Source: Anaerolineaceae bacterium (GTDB lineage Bacteria; Chloroflexota; Anaerolineae; Promineifilales; Promineifilaceae). From it: 32,004 nt of DNA. The stretch spans positions 1 through 32,004 of the forward strand of contig PABI01000065.1 of NCBI GenBank assembly GCA_002699125.1, given 5' to 3'. How positions within the stretch are numbered: the first letter of the stretch is position 1; each line of letters starts with the position of its first letter. A program made the position numbers and the translations under genes. The notes beneath the pieces are model-generated. The model saw nothing but the letters and a program-made list of their open reading frames with translations, did no database searches and was not told the DNA's origin. Positions 7,019-15,004 of the stretch are shown here, in pieces.

Positions 7019-8929
7019 TTACTGGCTGAGGATGAAGGTGTTGAAGATTGTGTCCAGTGCGTCCAAATCGGCATCGGTAACAACCTGAACGGTGATGAGG
7101 GCCAGGTAACTTTGATCGGCCGGTTCGGCTACCAGGACAACCAGCAGGGTGTCGGTGCCGCCACAGTTCGACCAGACATCATATTTGCCAGCGTAAACTG
7201 CATCGCTGTATTCGGTGCGTGCACTGGGCGCGCAATCGCTGCTGAAATCAAACGCATCCAGGAGTTCGTCAACCGTGAAATCAAGTTGATCCGTTGCGTT
7301 GAAGGTGACACCAGGGGTGGTCCAGGTGTTGTAAAAATCATTCAGATTTGGTGCAGCGGTTACGGATAGACCAATCACCTCGCCATCTGATTCCCAGGCG
7401 CTGCCATCCACATCGCCCCATTCGGCGGGGACGTCGAGGGTGAGCAGACCAGAGTCATCGGTGATGGAAACGTAGTTGGTGTAGGTACCGCCGCCAGTGC
7501 CACTGGTGGTACTGTTACTTGCTTCTTCTTCCAGCGCCTGGGCAAAGGAGAAGGTTTGTTCCATGACACGGCCGTTCAGCTGACCTTCCAACACTTCCTG
7601 GGTGCTGAAGCGCAAAACTTCGATGGCCAGCTTGTCTTCTGGATTGTGGCTGCGCAAAATGTCGCAGTAATCGGCCATCGTGCCGTCAACAGCCAGCACC
7701 AGGTTCTCGATGCGGGTGATGATGTCGCCACCCTTGACGCCGGCTTCATCGGCCGGTGATCCCGATTTCACCGAGGAAACCCAGATGCCAGACAGCCCTT
7801 CGCCATTGTTGACCGCTTCGCCATTCACGCCAATAGAGAGGTAATCATTCCCTTGCCGCAGCTGTTCGATGACGGGCAGCGCCTGGGCCTGAGCGATGGC
7901 GAAATATTGGTTGGTTTGGGATTGTCCCGCATAGTTCACGGCCACAATTTGCCCATTGGCGGTTACCAAAGGCCCGCCCGAGTTGCCGGGGTTGATCGTG
8001 GCATCATGCTCAATGACGGCATCGACTGAAGCCCAGCTTGATTCGCCATTGGCATTGGCTTTAGAGACGATGCCTCGTGTGAGGGTATATTCCGGATCGC
8101 CAAGCGGGAACCCGGCGGCGTACACGTCAAGACCCACATCGACGCTGTTACCATACCATTCAAGGTAAGGAAATCCTTCGCCATCAATGTCGATAACGGC
8201 CAGGTCGCCACATTCGGAGGCACCCAAAACCCGGGCATTACGCGGTTCGCTTTCGCCACCAACCCAAACCTTGATCAAGGCAGCGCCGGTAACCACATGG
8301 TTGTTGGTCACGGCAATCCCGCTGGGGTCGATGATAAAGCCGGAGCCGCGCCCGCCAGCGTTATAAATGGTGCCAATTTCAGGATCGACAAAGGTACCCT
8401 GGGCTTCGATTTGGATGACGGCCGTTTTCACATCTTCTACCCGGCTAACTGAGGCAGAACCCGTCGTTTCTTCTGGAGTTTCTGCCGGGGAATCAGTTGA
8501 CGGTGCTGCAGAAACGCCACCACTGACTTTAAAAGTCAGGGTTTGGTCCAGCTCGTCATTCAAATAGAGATCAACTTTGTAATCGCCGGCTGGCCAGGGA
8601 TTGTCGTTCTGTAGGTCGAAGGTGAGCGTGCCGCTGCCGCCGGTGAGTTCGACGTCATCCAGCACGGTGTCTGGGTTGGCACCTTCGGCAGAAACGGCCG
8701 TCCACTCCGCTTTTACTGTGGTGTCGTCCGGGGCGTTGGCCAGATCTACCAGCAGATAAAAAGTGTCGCTGGGCGAGAAGGTGCTGGTTGACCGCGTGCC
8801 ATCCTCGTCTTTGGTCAGGCGGGCGTCGCTAATGTTTGCACTGCTAAGGTTAACCTCACCGCCACCGCAAGCTGCCAATAGAAATAGAAATGTCAAACTA
8901 ATGATACGGAAAAGCTGTTTTTGACTCAT
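7019..8929 (-). CDS. HtrA/Deg-type trypsin-like serine protease lipoprotein with PDZ domain
   Basis: Predicted 636-residue lipid-anchored extracytoplasmic protease for envelope protein quality control. The lipobox LAAC gives Cys21. Residues 30-137 form an Ig-like beta region and 138-165 a low-complexity linker. A trypsin-fold domain follows, with His211 (TNNHVV), Asp242 (GDLAVI) and Ser317 (GNSGGP) as an intact triad. One PDZ domain spans about 360-445, and a C-terminal region of about 150 residues resembles a PsbP/lipocalin-type ligand fold (LTLDVPAEW...TFNATDQLD). Both extra domains are unusual for HtrA, which normally has only protease plus one or two PDZ domains. AAGGAG upstream supports the start. 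Confidence 0.93.
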   Translation of the reverse strand: MSQKQLFRIISLTFLFLLAACGGGEVNLSSANISDARLTKDEDGTRSTSTFSPSDTFYLLVDLANAPDDTTVKAEWTAVSAEGANPDTVLDDVELTGGSGTLTFDLQNDNPWPAGDYKVDLYLNDELDQTLTFKVSGGVSAAPSTDSPAETPEETTGSASVSRVEDVKTAVIQIEAQGTFVDPEIGTIYNAGGRGSGFIIDPSGIAVTNNHVVTGAALIKVWVGGESEPRNARVLGASECGDLAVIDIDGEGFPYLEWYGNSVDVGLDVYAAGFPLGDPEYTLTRGIVSKANANGESSWASVDAVIEHDATINPGNSGGPLVTANGQIVAVNYAGQSQTNQYFAIAQAQALPVIEQLRQGNDYLSIGVNGEAVNNGEGLSGIWVSSVKSGSPADEAGVKGGDIITRIENLVLAVDGTMADYCDILRSHNPEDKLAIEVLRFSTQEVLEGQLNGRVMEQTFSFAQALEEEASNSTTSGTGGGTYTNYVSITDDSGLLTLDVPAEWGDVDGSAWESDGEVIGLSVTAAPNLNDFYNTWTTPGVTFNATDQLDFTVDELLDAFDFSSDCAPSARTEYSDAVYAGKYDVWSNCGGTDTLLVVLVAEPADQSYLALITVQVVTDADLDALDTIFNTFILSQ

Positions 8930-9006
8930 GAAAATACTCCTTAAAGGAAATGTTTTTTACTCTTACCGGAAACGATCTACATTGAACCGGGCAAGGATCA
9001 GAATTA

Positions 9007-9061
9007 GCAGCTGCTAAATCAGCAGCTGCTCAGGCAGTTAAGGCTGCTCACCTGGAGCAGC
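9007..9061. repeat. AGCAGCTGCT direct repeats and GCTGCTC hairpin upstream of htrA-like gene
   Basis: AGCAGCTGCT occurs twice (9007-9016 and 9021-9030). A GCTGCTC-ACCTG-GAGCAGC hairpin follows at 9043-9061. They lie 80-130 bases upstream of the protease start, so they could form a regulatory site or a 5' leader structure. No regulator is identified. Confidence 0.5.
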
Positions 9062-9305
9062 AGTGTAATTTGCTTAAAAGATTACCTATTTCGTTTTTCG
9101 TTAAATGTGCTTAAGGTTTTGCTTTTGTTGACATCCCATCCAACCTGGCTTTTAGAGGATTGAAGTCAGGCTTTGAGCTGTTTTCAAGCGGTATTGTCCA
9201 CATTTGATAATTTTTAGCAATACCCCAAATGGGTGGGATTATTCGTGGTGTAACGAGAAAAATTAATACTTCCCTTTATGGCCCTTCCCCTGTGAAAATA
9301 GCTTC

Positions 9306-9350
9306 ACGCAAAGTCGCAAAGACCGACTGGCGCACTTGGCGGCTTAGTGG
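9306..9350. repeat. ACGCAAAGTCGCAAAGA...CTTGGCGGCTTA repeat
   Basis: Matches the common dispersed CGCAAAG-CGCAAAG / TTGGCG family and lies within the 593-bp gap 8930-9522. The rest of the gap up to 9300 is AT-rich and holds no convincing gene. Confidence 0.55.
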
Positions 9351-9361
9351 GAGTTTTTCAT

Positions 9362-9499
9362 TCATGGTGGTGTACGCACGTTCATGTTGACTCCTCTAAA
9401 AATAGGACGCAGATTCCCCTGATTCGCCTGATAAAAATGATCATGGGAATCAGGGGAATCAGCGTTCCATTTTAATTCATGGTGGTGTGCCCCGCTCAT
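9362..9499 (-). pseudogene. 45-codon ORF after the cupredoxin gene, possible gene remnant
   Basis: An ORF begins MSGAHHHELKWN with a good ribosome binding site (AGGAG, 7 bases) 24 bases after the cupredoxin stop. Its middle is translated repeat hairpin (9404-9468), and it ends inside the second copy of the duplicated start segment, which has its own AGGAGT and ATG at 9385. A real small His-rich protein is possible. A truncated downstream operon gene whose body was replaced by repeat DNA seems more likely. Confidence 0.35.
9404..9468. repeat. ATTCCCCTGATTC hairpin
   Basis: The arms GGACGCAGATTCCCCTGATT and its near-inverse AATCAGGGGAATCAGCGTTC surround a loop containing TGATCA. It is another dispersed palindromic family, sandwiched between the two duplicated start segments. 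Confidence 0.8.
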
Positions 9500-9522
9500 G
9501 GCGAACTCCTGAGTCTGGCAGC

Positions 9523-9969
9523 TTATGGTTCCACGACCAATGTGGCAATCATGCCTGCCTGGCGATGGCCGGGGACAGCACAGTAAATCGTGTAGGTGCC
9601 TGGCTCCGGGACGGTAAATTGGGTAGTGACTTGGTCATTGGCGGGCATTTCTACGTGCAGCCCCAGTTCATCGATGTCGAAGCTGTGCGGGTACATGTCA
9701 TAATTTTCCAGTTGAAGGGTGATTTCTTGCCCGGCTTTGATGCGCAGTTCGGTCTGGCCGAAGCGCATCGCTTTGGTGGTGTAGATGAGGGTGTTGTTTG
9801 GGGTGGATACGGCCGTTTCTCCCCAATTCACCAAGCCATTCAGCAGCCCCATCCGGGCAACCACCAAACCAAACAACAGCAGACAAACCAAAATGCCCAC
9901 GGCCAGCCCTGCCTTGGTGAGCCAGCTGCTTTCTTGTTCTTGTTCCATTACGGGTGTTGTTACTTGCAT
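9523..9969 (-). CDS. Membrane-anchored cupredoxin (type-1 copper protein)
   Basis: Predicted 148-residue electron-transfer or copper-binding protein, anchored by one N-terminal transmembrane helix (residues about 20-42) with the cupredoxin domain outside. Ligands for a mononuclear copper site are visible: the His of PHSFDID, then YCAVPGH providing Cys and His, and the Met of QAGM. A single Cys argues against a binuclear CuA centre, so it is not a classical oxidase subunit II. AAAGGA lies about 10 bases upstream of the ATG. It is the last intact gene of the operon running from 11426. Its redox partner is not seen in the window. Confidence 0.88.
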   Translation of the reverse strand: MQVTTPVMEQEQESSWLTKAGLAVGILVCLLLFGLVVARMGLLNGLVNWGETAVSTPNNTLIYTTKAMRFGQTELRIKAGQEITLQLENYDMYPHSFDIDELGLHVEMPANDQVTTQFTVPEPGTYTIYCAVPGHRQAGMIATLVVEP

Positions 9970-10046
9970 GACAATACGGTCCTTTTTTGAGATTGGAGAG
10001 TGGAGATTAGAGATTGAAACTCTCTAACCTCCACTTTTCCCCCAAT

Positions 10047-10460
10047 TTAGTCACCAGTTGCGACGGATACTGAGCCTTCTTCCTCGGTTTCCGGATGCAC
10101 ACCGCGGGCCATCGCAAATACAGTGCCAGACACGATGCCAATGAAGGGGGCATTCAGCGCGTGGAAAGCCGAAATGAAGGGCAGGCCGTTGCGCCGGGCT
10201 TCCATAAGGAACGGCTGGAGCAAAATCAGGAAGAACAGAAAGGCGGTCCGGCCGATGACCGGCTTGGGCAGTTTGGCGACGGCCGCAGCAATCAACGCCA
10301 GCAGCGAGGCTAACAACATGCTCAGGCCAAAGAAAACGTGGGCGTCGGGGGTGTTGACAATGCCTGAATGCCAAACTCCGGCCAAAAACATCTGGACAAA
10401 GACGCCTATCGCAATGAAAGCCGCCAAACCTTTGTGAATAAGAGCGAATGTTTTGTTCAT
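10047..10460 (-). CDS. Four-helix membrane protein, DUF6220-like
   Basis: Predicted 137-residue inner-membrane protein with four hydrophobic helices. His-containing segments (WHSG in helix 1, DAHVFFG before helix 2, HALNAP before helix 4) match the pattern of DUF6220 and resemble haem-coordinating four-helix proteins. No function is established. TAGGAGGAAACTC before the ATG is a near-ideal ribosome binding site. It sits between a small soluble protein and the cupredoxin in one operon, which makes a membrane redox role plausible but only inferred. Confidence 0.75.
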   Translation of the reverse strand: MNKTFALIHKGLAAFIAIGVFVQMFLAGVWHSGIVNTPDAHVFFGLSMLLASLLALIAAAVAKLPKPVIGRTAFLFFLILLQPFLMEARRNGLPFISAFHALNAPFIGIVSGTVFAMARGVHPETEEEGSVSVATGD

Positions 10461-10487
10461 GAGTTTCCTCCTAAAGAAAATGGGTGT

Positions 10488-10715
10488 TTACTGATTTTTG
10501 TTTATGTTTGGGGTAACCAATTCGTCATCGGTGGGTACGGCCGTTGCCTGAATCGTTTCCCCGGTTTTGCCTTCTAAAAATGTGACCAGTTCTGCCAGGG
10601 TGGCGAAGCCGGCCCGTTCGCCGCTGTGCGGATTCTCCAGCAAAGCGCGCCACGACCCATCACTTTTTTCGCGCCACAGCCGCAGCAGATAGGCCATATA
10701 CTCACGCTTTGCCAT
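10488..10715 (-). CDS. Small conserved-looking hypothetical protein
   Basis: A 75-residue soluble protein beginning MAKREYMAYLLRLWREK, with a segment WRALLENPHSGERAGFATLAELVTFLE. The pattern of a short beta strand, Trp-Arg-hxLE, then a helix resembles small proteins with a 'W-R-A-S-L-E-D-P-H-T-G-E-R-x-G-F-x-x-L' core often found near regulators in Chloroflexota. I cannot assign a function. It starts 6 bases after the stop of the upstream gene, and GGGTGA serves both as that stop and as a ribosome binding site, so translation is coupled. Confidence 0.75.
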   Translation of the reverse strand: MAKREYMAYLLRLWREKSDGSWRALLENPHSGERAGFATLAELVTFLEGKTGETIQATAVPTDDELVTPNINKNQ

Positions 10716-10721
10716 AATTTT

Positions 10722-11426
10722 TCACCCGCGCAGCAGCACCACGCCTGCCGCAATCATCCAAATGACGCCGATGGGAATGATGATGAAGCCGTAAGCTCCC
10801 ATGCCCGGAATGTACAGGCAAACGAGGGAAAATAGGCCGGCCAGACCTGCGACGTAACCCCAGCGCAGCAGCCAGGTGGGCACCCAGTCGCCGTGTCCGG
10901 CCAGAGAAACGAAGAGTGGACCCCCGCCGATGATGAGCGCCGTCGCCAGGTCGTCGGCGCGTGCCCCAATCCAGCCCACAACGTTGGCAATGGCTACGGC
11001 CGTTGCATCTGTTGCGCCCCCCAACTGCACGACCACCGCCAGCATGGCAATATAAGACACGATGACCAGGGGAACGGCCGTACGGAAGCAAACCAGGGCA
11101 ACCTGAGCCAGGATGCGCCGCCGCTGGCTAAGCTCGGCCAACATGGTGCCCGCTATGCCCAGAATTAGAACGCCTAAAATCCAAAGGCTGAGGTTGACCA
11201 CGAGTTGAGCCTTTACGCCCGCCACGGCTGCCAGATACCCGGCCATGTTGCCACTGTCCAGCGCCGCCCACAAATCGGTGCCCGACGTGCCCCATAAAAT
11301 TGCGCCAATGACCATTGTTCCTGCCCCAGCAATGGCGGTGTAGCCACCCAGCCGCCGACTGGCTGCTCTATGGCCCGCAACTTGCTTACCAGAAACTTGT
11401 TGTGCTTGAATCAATTGCGCCGACAT
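10722..11426 (-). CDS. Six-helix membrane protein of unknown function
   Basis: A 234-residue polytopic membrane protein with about six hydrophobic helices starting near residue 28 (YTAIAGAGTMVIGAI). It contains a conspicuous LIIGGGPLFV and a C-terminal FIIIPIGVIWMIAAGVV helix. It loosely resembles DUF4386-type small membrane proteins, which is not a firm assignment. AAAAGGAGAG lies about 7 bases upstream of the ATG. It is the first gene of the operon ending with the cupredoxin and is divergent from the BTAD regulator, 127 bases away, which may control it. Confidence 0.8.
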   Translation of the reverse strand: MSAQLIQAQQVSGKQVAGHRAASRRLGGYTAIAGAGTMVIGAILWGTSGTDLWAALDSGNMAGYLAAVAGVKAQLVVNLSLWILGVLILGIAGTMLAELSQRRRILAQVALVCFRTAVPLVIVSYIAMLAVVVQLGGATDATAVAIANVVGWIGARADDLATALIIGGGPLFVSLAGHGDWVPTWLLRWGYVAGLAGLFSLVCLYIPGMGAYGFIIIPIGVIWMIAAGVVLLRG

Positions 11427-11454
11427 AGTTAACTCTCCTTTTATCGTCTGGTTC

Positions 11455-11463
11455 TGTTATAAT
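11455..11463 (+). promoter_or_regulatory. Extended -10 box (TGTTATAAT) for the BTAD regulator
   Basis: TG, one base, then an exact TATAAT on the plus strand in the 127-bp divergent intergenic region. It would give a leader of about 85 bases before the ATG at 11554. No convincing -35 box is visible, as is typical for extended -10 promoters. Confidence 0.45.
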
Positions 11464-11553
11464 GATTTCCGTCTTTGCGAACTTCAACTTGATTGATAAG
11501 CGCAGCATAGCAAGTGACTCTTTAGGAACTCTTTATTTTTCCTTTACCGCCAC

Positions 11554-14500
11554 ATGAATCAGCCCGAATTGACAATTTCACTGCTGGGGGGGCTGAATAT
11601 TGCGCAAAACGGAACGGCCGTTACCGGATTTGCCTCGCGCAAGGCGGACGCCCTGCTGGTTTACCTCGCCTGCAACCCCCGCCCACACCCACGTGAAACC
11701 ATCGCCACCCTCTTCTGGCCCGACAATGATCAGAGCCGTGCCCTGGCCAACCTCAGCGTCATTCTCACTAGCCTGCGCAAGCAGCTAGAGAAATATTTGA
11801 TCGCTGACCGGCACACCGTTGCCTTCAATACCGACGCAGATTACCAGTTGGATGTGATTGCCTTTGAGCAGGCAATTGACCAGGCCCAGGCGCGGCAGCA
11901 AGATGGGAAACTTACCAGGACAGTGGCGGCGCAGTTACAAACGGCCGTATCCCACTACAAGGGCGACTTCCTGGCCGGCTTCAACCTGCGCGGCGTGCCG
12001 GAGTTTGAAGCATGGGTGCTGCTGGAACAGGAGCGTTTGCGGCAAATGATGCTCGACGCCCTGTCCAATTTAATCACCTTCCACCAGCAGCGCGGCCAGT
12101 TCAGTGCCGGTATTCAGCACGGCCAACGGCTGCTGGCGCTCGATCCGCTGCAAGAAGAAACGCATCGCCAGCTCATGCTGCTTTTCGCGCTGGACAACCA
12201 ACGCCCCGCCGCGCTAGCCCAATACGAACAATGCACCGCCATCCTCGCCGATGAGCTGGGGGTGGAACCGGATGAAGAGACGACGGCGCTGTTTGAGCAA
12301 ATAAAAAATGACAAGGTGACTGCGATTGCCAATCGCTTGGGACATGGTGACAAGGTGACATCCTCTGGCCTTGTCACCGTGTCACCCAGTCACCGGCGTT
12401 CGCAGAACGCAGTCACCTTGTCACAAAAACACAATCTTCCTGCGCCAACCACCACATTCATCGGACGAGAAAACGAATTAGCGCAGATTGAAAAATGGCT
12501 GGCAGAGCCGGACGGCCGCCTGCTCACCATCATCGGACCGGGGGGGATGGGCAAGACGCGGCTGGCGCAGGAGGCGGCGCGGGGGCAGGTAGGGGCGTTT
12601 GCTGATGGGGTGTGGTATGTCTCGTTGGTGCCGTTGGTGGATGATTGGGAGTTGGTAACGGCCGTTGCCGAAACGATTGGTCTTACCTTTGCCGGAAATA
12701 TCGACCCGGCGCGCCAGCTCATTAGCTACCTGGCAGGCAAAGAGATGTTCCTGATTCTGGACAACTTTGAACATTTGGTGAGCGACAAAAGCTTGAGCCT
12801 GCTGGCGGAGTTAGTGCAACAGGTGGCCGAACTCAAGCTGCTGGTCACTTCCCGCGAGCGGTTGAACTTGCAGGCAGAGCGGCTGTTGGAACTTGTGGGG
12901 CTGCCGTTTCCGGTAATTGGTAAACCGTTATCGGTAAACCGTAAACCGAATACTGATGACCGAATACTGATTACCGACTACCCTGCTGTGCAGTTATTTA
13001 AGAACCGCGCCAGACGCCTGCGGGCCGATTTTTCAGTAGGGGGGCAGGAAACGGCTGTAATAGAGTTATGTCAACTCGTTGCCGGTTTGCCCCTGGCGCT
13101 GGAGTTAGCCGCTACCTGGTGCCGCACGCTCACCGTGGCCGAAATCGTGCGCGAAATTGAGGACGGCATCGACTTTTTGGCCACTAATATGCGTGATTTG
13201 CCAGAGCGACACCGCAGCGTGCGCGCCGTTTTTGCTTACTCCTGGGAACAGCTCACCTCGGCCGAAAAAGATGTGTTTAGCCGCCTATCTGTGTGCCGTG
13301 GCGGCTTTAGCCGCGAACAAGCACAGGAAATTGGCGGGGCCTCGCTCCCCATACTTGGCAGCCTGATTGATAAATCTTTCATCCGGCTGGACGCGTCTGA
13401 GAAGGATCAGCCGGCACGCTACCGCCGCCATCCGCTGCTGATTCAGTTTGCTGCCGAGCAGTTGGCCCACCAGCCGGAGAAGCTGGCCGAAAGCCGACAC
13501 CGTTTGGCGCACTACATGGCTGGGGCGCTGGACAGTCGCGCCACACAATTTTATGGTCCCGAACGGCGCAGTGTGATGGCTTTTATGACGGCCGAACATG
13601 AAAATATACGCTCAGCCTGGCAGTGGGCCATCAAAAACGATGTGGCGCTGCTGGAGAAGATGGTGACCAGTTACCAATATTATTTAATCGGCGCGGGTCT
13701 CTTCTCTGAGGGGTATGAACAACTGCAAAAGGCGCTGGCGGCTTTGTCACGGCCCGAAGATGCCTTGCTGCGTGCGTTGATTCAAACGCATCTGTGCACG
13801 TTTGCCCGGGTAGTAGGGGAAACGGAAACAGGGCGTGAACTGGTCTTGAGCAGTTTGGCGATTTTAGATCGGCTGCCGGCAACGGCAAAAAGTGAAGCGG
13901 TTGAGGCGTTGGCCTTAAAAATATATGGGGGGCTGTTATTTTCAGATGACAGCAATTTTCCTGAGGCTGAAAAGGTGCATAAACAAGCGCTGGTGCTGTT
14001 CCGTCAGCAGCAGAATCGGGTTGCTGAAGGAGAGGTTCTGTTCATCCTCAGTGGCATTGAATATTACACCGGGCAGTACGGGAAAGCGATTGAACTGGCG
14101 GAGCAAAGCCAGGCTGTTCAGCAGCAGGTGGGGAACCAGATTGGCCAGATGTTGGCTCAGCAGGTATTGGGTCTCGTTTACACAGCACAGGGAGATTATA
14201 CGCGGGCGATTGCGTTATTTCATAGCTGCATTGCGCTGGCCGAGGCGGCCAATTACAGGGTAGATCTCCCCTGGCATCATGCCGATTTGGGGTATGCTTA
14301 TCTAACTTCGGGCCAGTTTGAACTGGCCCGCCAGACGCTGGAACTGAGCCTTCGCTACAGTCTGGAGCAGGGCGATCCGCAGGCGATTTCGATAGCGTAT
14401 TCGATTTTAGGGTTTGCCCATTTGCACAACGGCCGTATACCCGAAGCAGCCACACATGGTCACCAGGGTATCCGCTACAGCCATGATGATCAGATGTACC

Positions 14501-14997
14501 ATCCATTGCCAAAGGCATTTGCCCTTTGCCTGTTGGGGGCAGCGGCACTGGGGCAGGCGCAGGACCGAGAGGCATTTGAGAAACTGGCGGAAGCGGTTGA
14601 GATATTCCGGGAAATAAATCATCAAGAATATCTGGGTTGGTCGCTGGCACAGCAGTTGATGGCCACCTGTGCCCTAAAACGATGGCGGCGGGCCAAGGCG
14701 TTGGTGGCGGAAACGGCCGAACTCGTCCAACAACTCGATGCGGTTATGCCCCGACTGCTAACATTGATGGCGCTGGCTGCCTGGTGCTGCCAGCAAAACC
14801 AGCCGGAAGCCGGGCTTGCCTTATGGGCGCGAGCAGAACAAGCTGACTTGGTAAAGCAGTCACATTGGTTCCAGTCAATTGCCAGGCGGTTTATCCTGCC
14901 GGGTGCAGAACTGCTTGAACCAGAGCAGCAGGTGCAAGCGCAGGCACAGGGGCGCACGCTAGATTTTGAACAGGTGATGGAGTTGGTTCCCCGGTGA
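11554..14997 (+). CDS. BTAD / NB-ARC / TPR transcriptional regulator (SARP/AfsR-like, STAND ATPase)
   Basis: Predicted 1147-residue ATP-dependent regulator. An N-terminal winged-helix DNA-binding region (LLGGLNIAQNG...RKADALLVYLA) and a BTAD helical domain span residues 1-250. An NB-ARC/STAND ATPase follows, with Walker A GPGGMGKT (about 328-335), Walker B FLILDNFEHL (about 398-407) and the GLPLALE motif (about 511). The remainder, from about 620, is TPR repeats. Two stretches look inserted: residues about 252-292 (repeat DNA 12308-12428) and about 453-476 (12908-12982). Both lie at domain boundaries or loops. Such proteins usually switch on an adjacent operon when the TPR part senses a ligand. 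Candidates are the divergent cupredoxin operon or the downstream small genes. Confidence 0.93.
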   Translation: MNQPELTISLLGGLNIAQNGTAVTGFASRKADALLVYLACNPRPHPRETIATLFWPDNDQSRALANLSVILTSLRKQLEKYLIADRHTVAFNTDADYQLDVIAFEQAIDQAQARQQDGKLTRTVAAQLQTAVSHYKGDFLAGFNLRGVPEFEAWVLLEQERLRQMMLDALSNLITFHQQRGQFSAGIQHGQRLLALDPLQEETHRQLMLLFALDNQRPAALAQYEQCTAILADELGVEPDEETTALFEQIKNDKVTAIANRLGHGDKVTSSGLVTVSPSHRRSQNAVTLSQKHNLPAPTTTFIGRENELAQIEKWLAEPDGRLLTIIGPGGMGKTRLAQEAARGQVGAFADGVWYVSLVPLVDDWELVTAVAETIGLTFAGNIDPARQLISYLAGKEMFLILDNFEHLVSDKSLSLLAELVQQVAELKLLVTSRERLNLQAERLLELVGLPFPVIGKPLSVNRKPNTDDRILITDYPAVQLFKNRARRLRADFSVGGQETAVIELCQLVAGLPLALELAATWCRTLTVAEIVREIEDGIDFLATNMRDLPERHRSVRAVFAYSWEQLTSAEKDVFSRLSVCRGGFSREQAQEIGGASLPILGSLIDKSFIRLDASEKDQPARYRRHPLLIQFAAEQLAHQPEKLAESRHRLAHYMAGALDSRATQFYGPERRSVMAFMTAEHENIRSAWQWAIKNDVALLEKMVTSYQYYLIGAGLFSEGYEQLQKALAALSRPEDALLRALIQTHLCTFARVVGETETGRELVLSSLAILDRLPATAKSEAVEALALKIYGGLLFSDDSNFPEAEKVHKQALVLFRQQQNRVAEGEVLFILSGIEYYTGQYGKAIELAEQSQAVQQQVGNQIGQMLAQQVLGLVYTAQGDYTRAIALFHSCIALAEAANYRVDLPWHHADLGYAYLTSGQFELARQTLELSLRYSLEQGDPQAISIAYSILGFAHLHNGRIPEAATHGHQGIRYSHDDQMYHPLPKAFALCLLGAAALGQAQDREAFEKLAEAVEIFREINHQEYLGWSLAQQLMATCALKRWRRAKALVAETAELVQQLDAVMPRLLTLMALAAWCCQQNQPEAGLALWARAEQADLVKQSHWFQSIARRFILPGAELLEPEQQVQAQAQGRTLDFEQVMELVPR
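12340..12425. repeat. GTGAC palindromic repeat inside the BTAD regulator gene
   Basis: GGTGACAAGGTGAC, its inverse, and the core GCGTTCGCAGAACGC. Positions 12389-12416 match the reverse complement of 3472-3499 at 27 of 28 bases. The element encodes the linker between the BTAD and NB-ARC domains. It is read in a different frame from the DUF2723 copy (SHRRSQNAVT here, VTGVHRTQS there). Confidence 0.88.
12908..12982. repeat. GGTAAACCG / GAATACTGAT repeat inside the BTAD regulator gene
   Basis: Tandem-like units TGGTAAACCGT, TCGGTAAACCG, CGAATACTGATGACC and CGAATACTGATTACC. Related units occur in intergenic DNA at 21241-21282 (CAGTATTCAGTAATCGGT) and 20903-20914. It encodes a loop of about 25 residues in the NB-ARC region. 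Confidence 0.65.
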
Positions 14998-15004
14998 GGT
15001 ACTC

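Larger units (their letters stand above)
9361..9511 (-). repeat. Direct repeat of a translation-start segment
   Basis: Two related 36-base segments (9361-9396 and 9476-9511) share TTCATGGTGGTGT and an inverted CTCCT. On the minus strand each reads AGGAGT, a short spacer, ATG, then ACACCACCATGAA. They look like two copies of one gene start with the coding body lost, separated by a palindromic repeat (9404-9468). Confidence 0.6.

Noticed and set aside
9128..9133. TTGACA as a plus-strand -35 box
   Set aside because: No -10 match at 16-18 bases and no plus-strand gene downstream for more than 2 kb.
9523..9969. Cytochrome c oxidase subunit II
   Set aside because: Only one Cys in the copper motif (CAVPGH) and a single transmembrane helix, so there is no CuA centre. 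A type-1 cupredoxin fits better.
14048..14650. 200-codon Pro-rich open frame antisense to the TPR region
   Set aside because: It is the complement of TPR-coding DNA. The Pro/Ser-rich translation and lack of a start signal mark it as a shadow.
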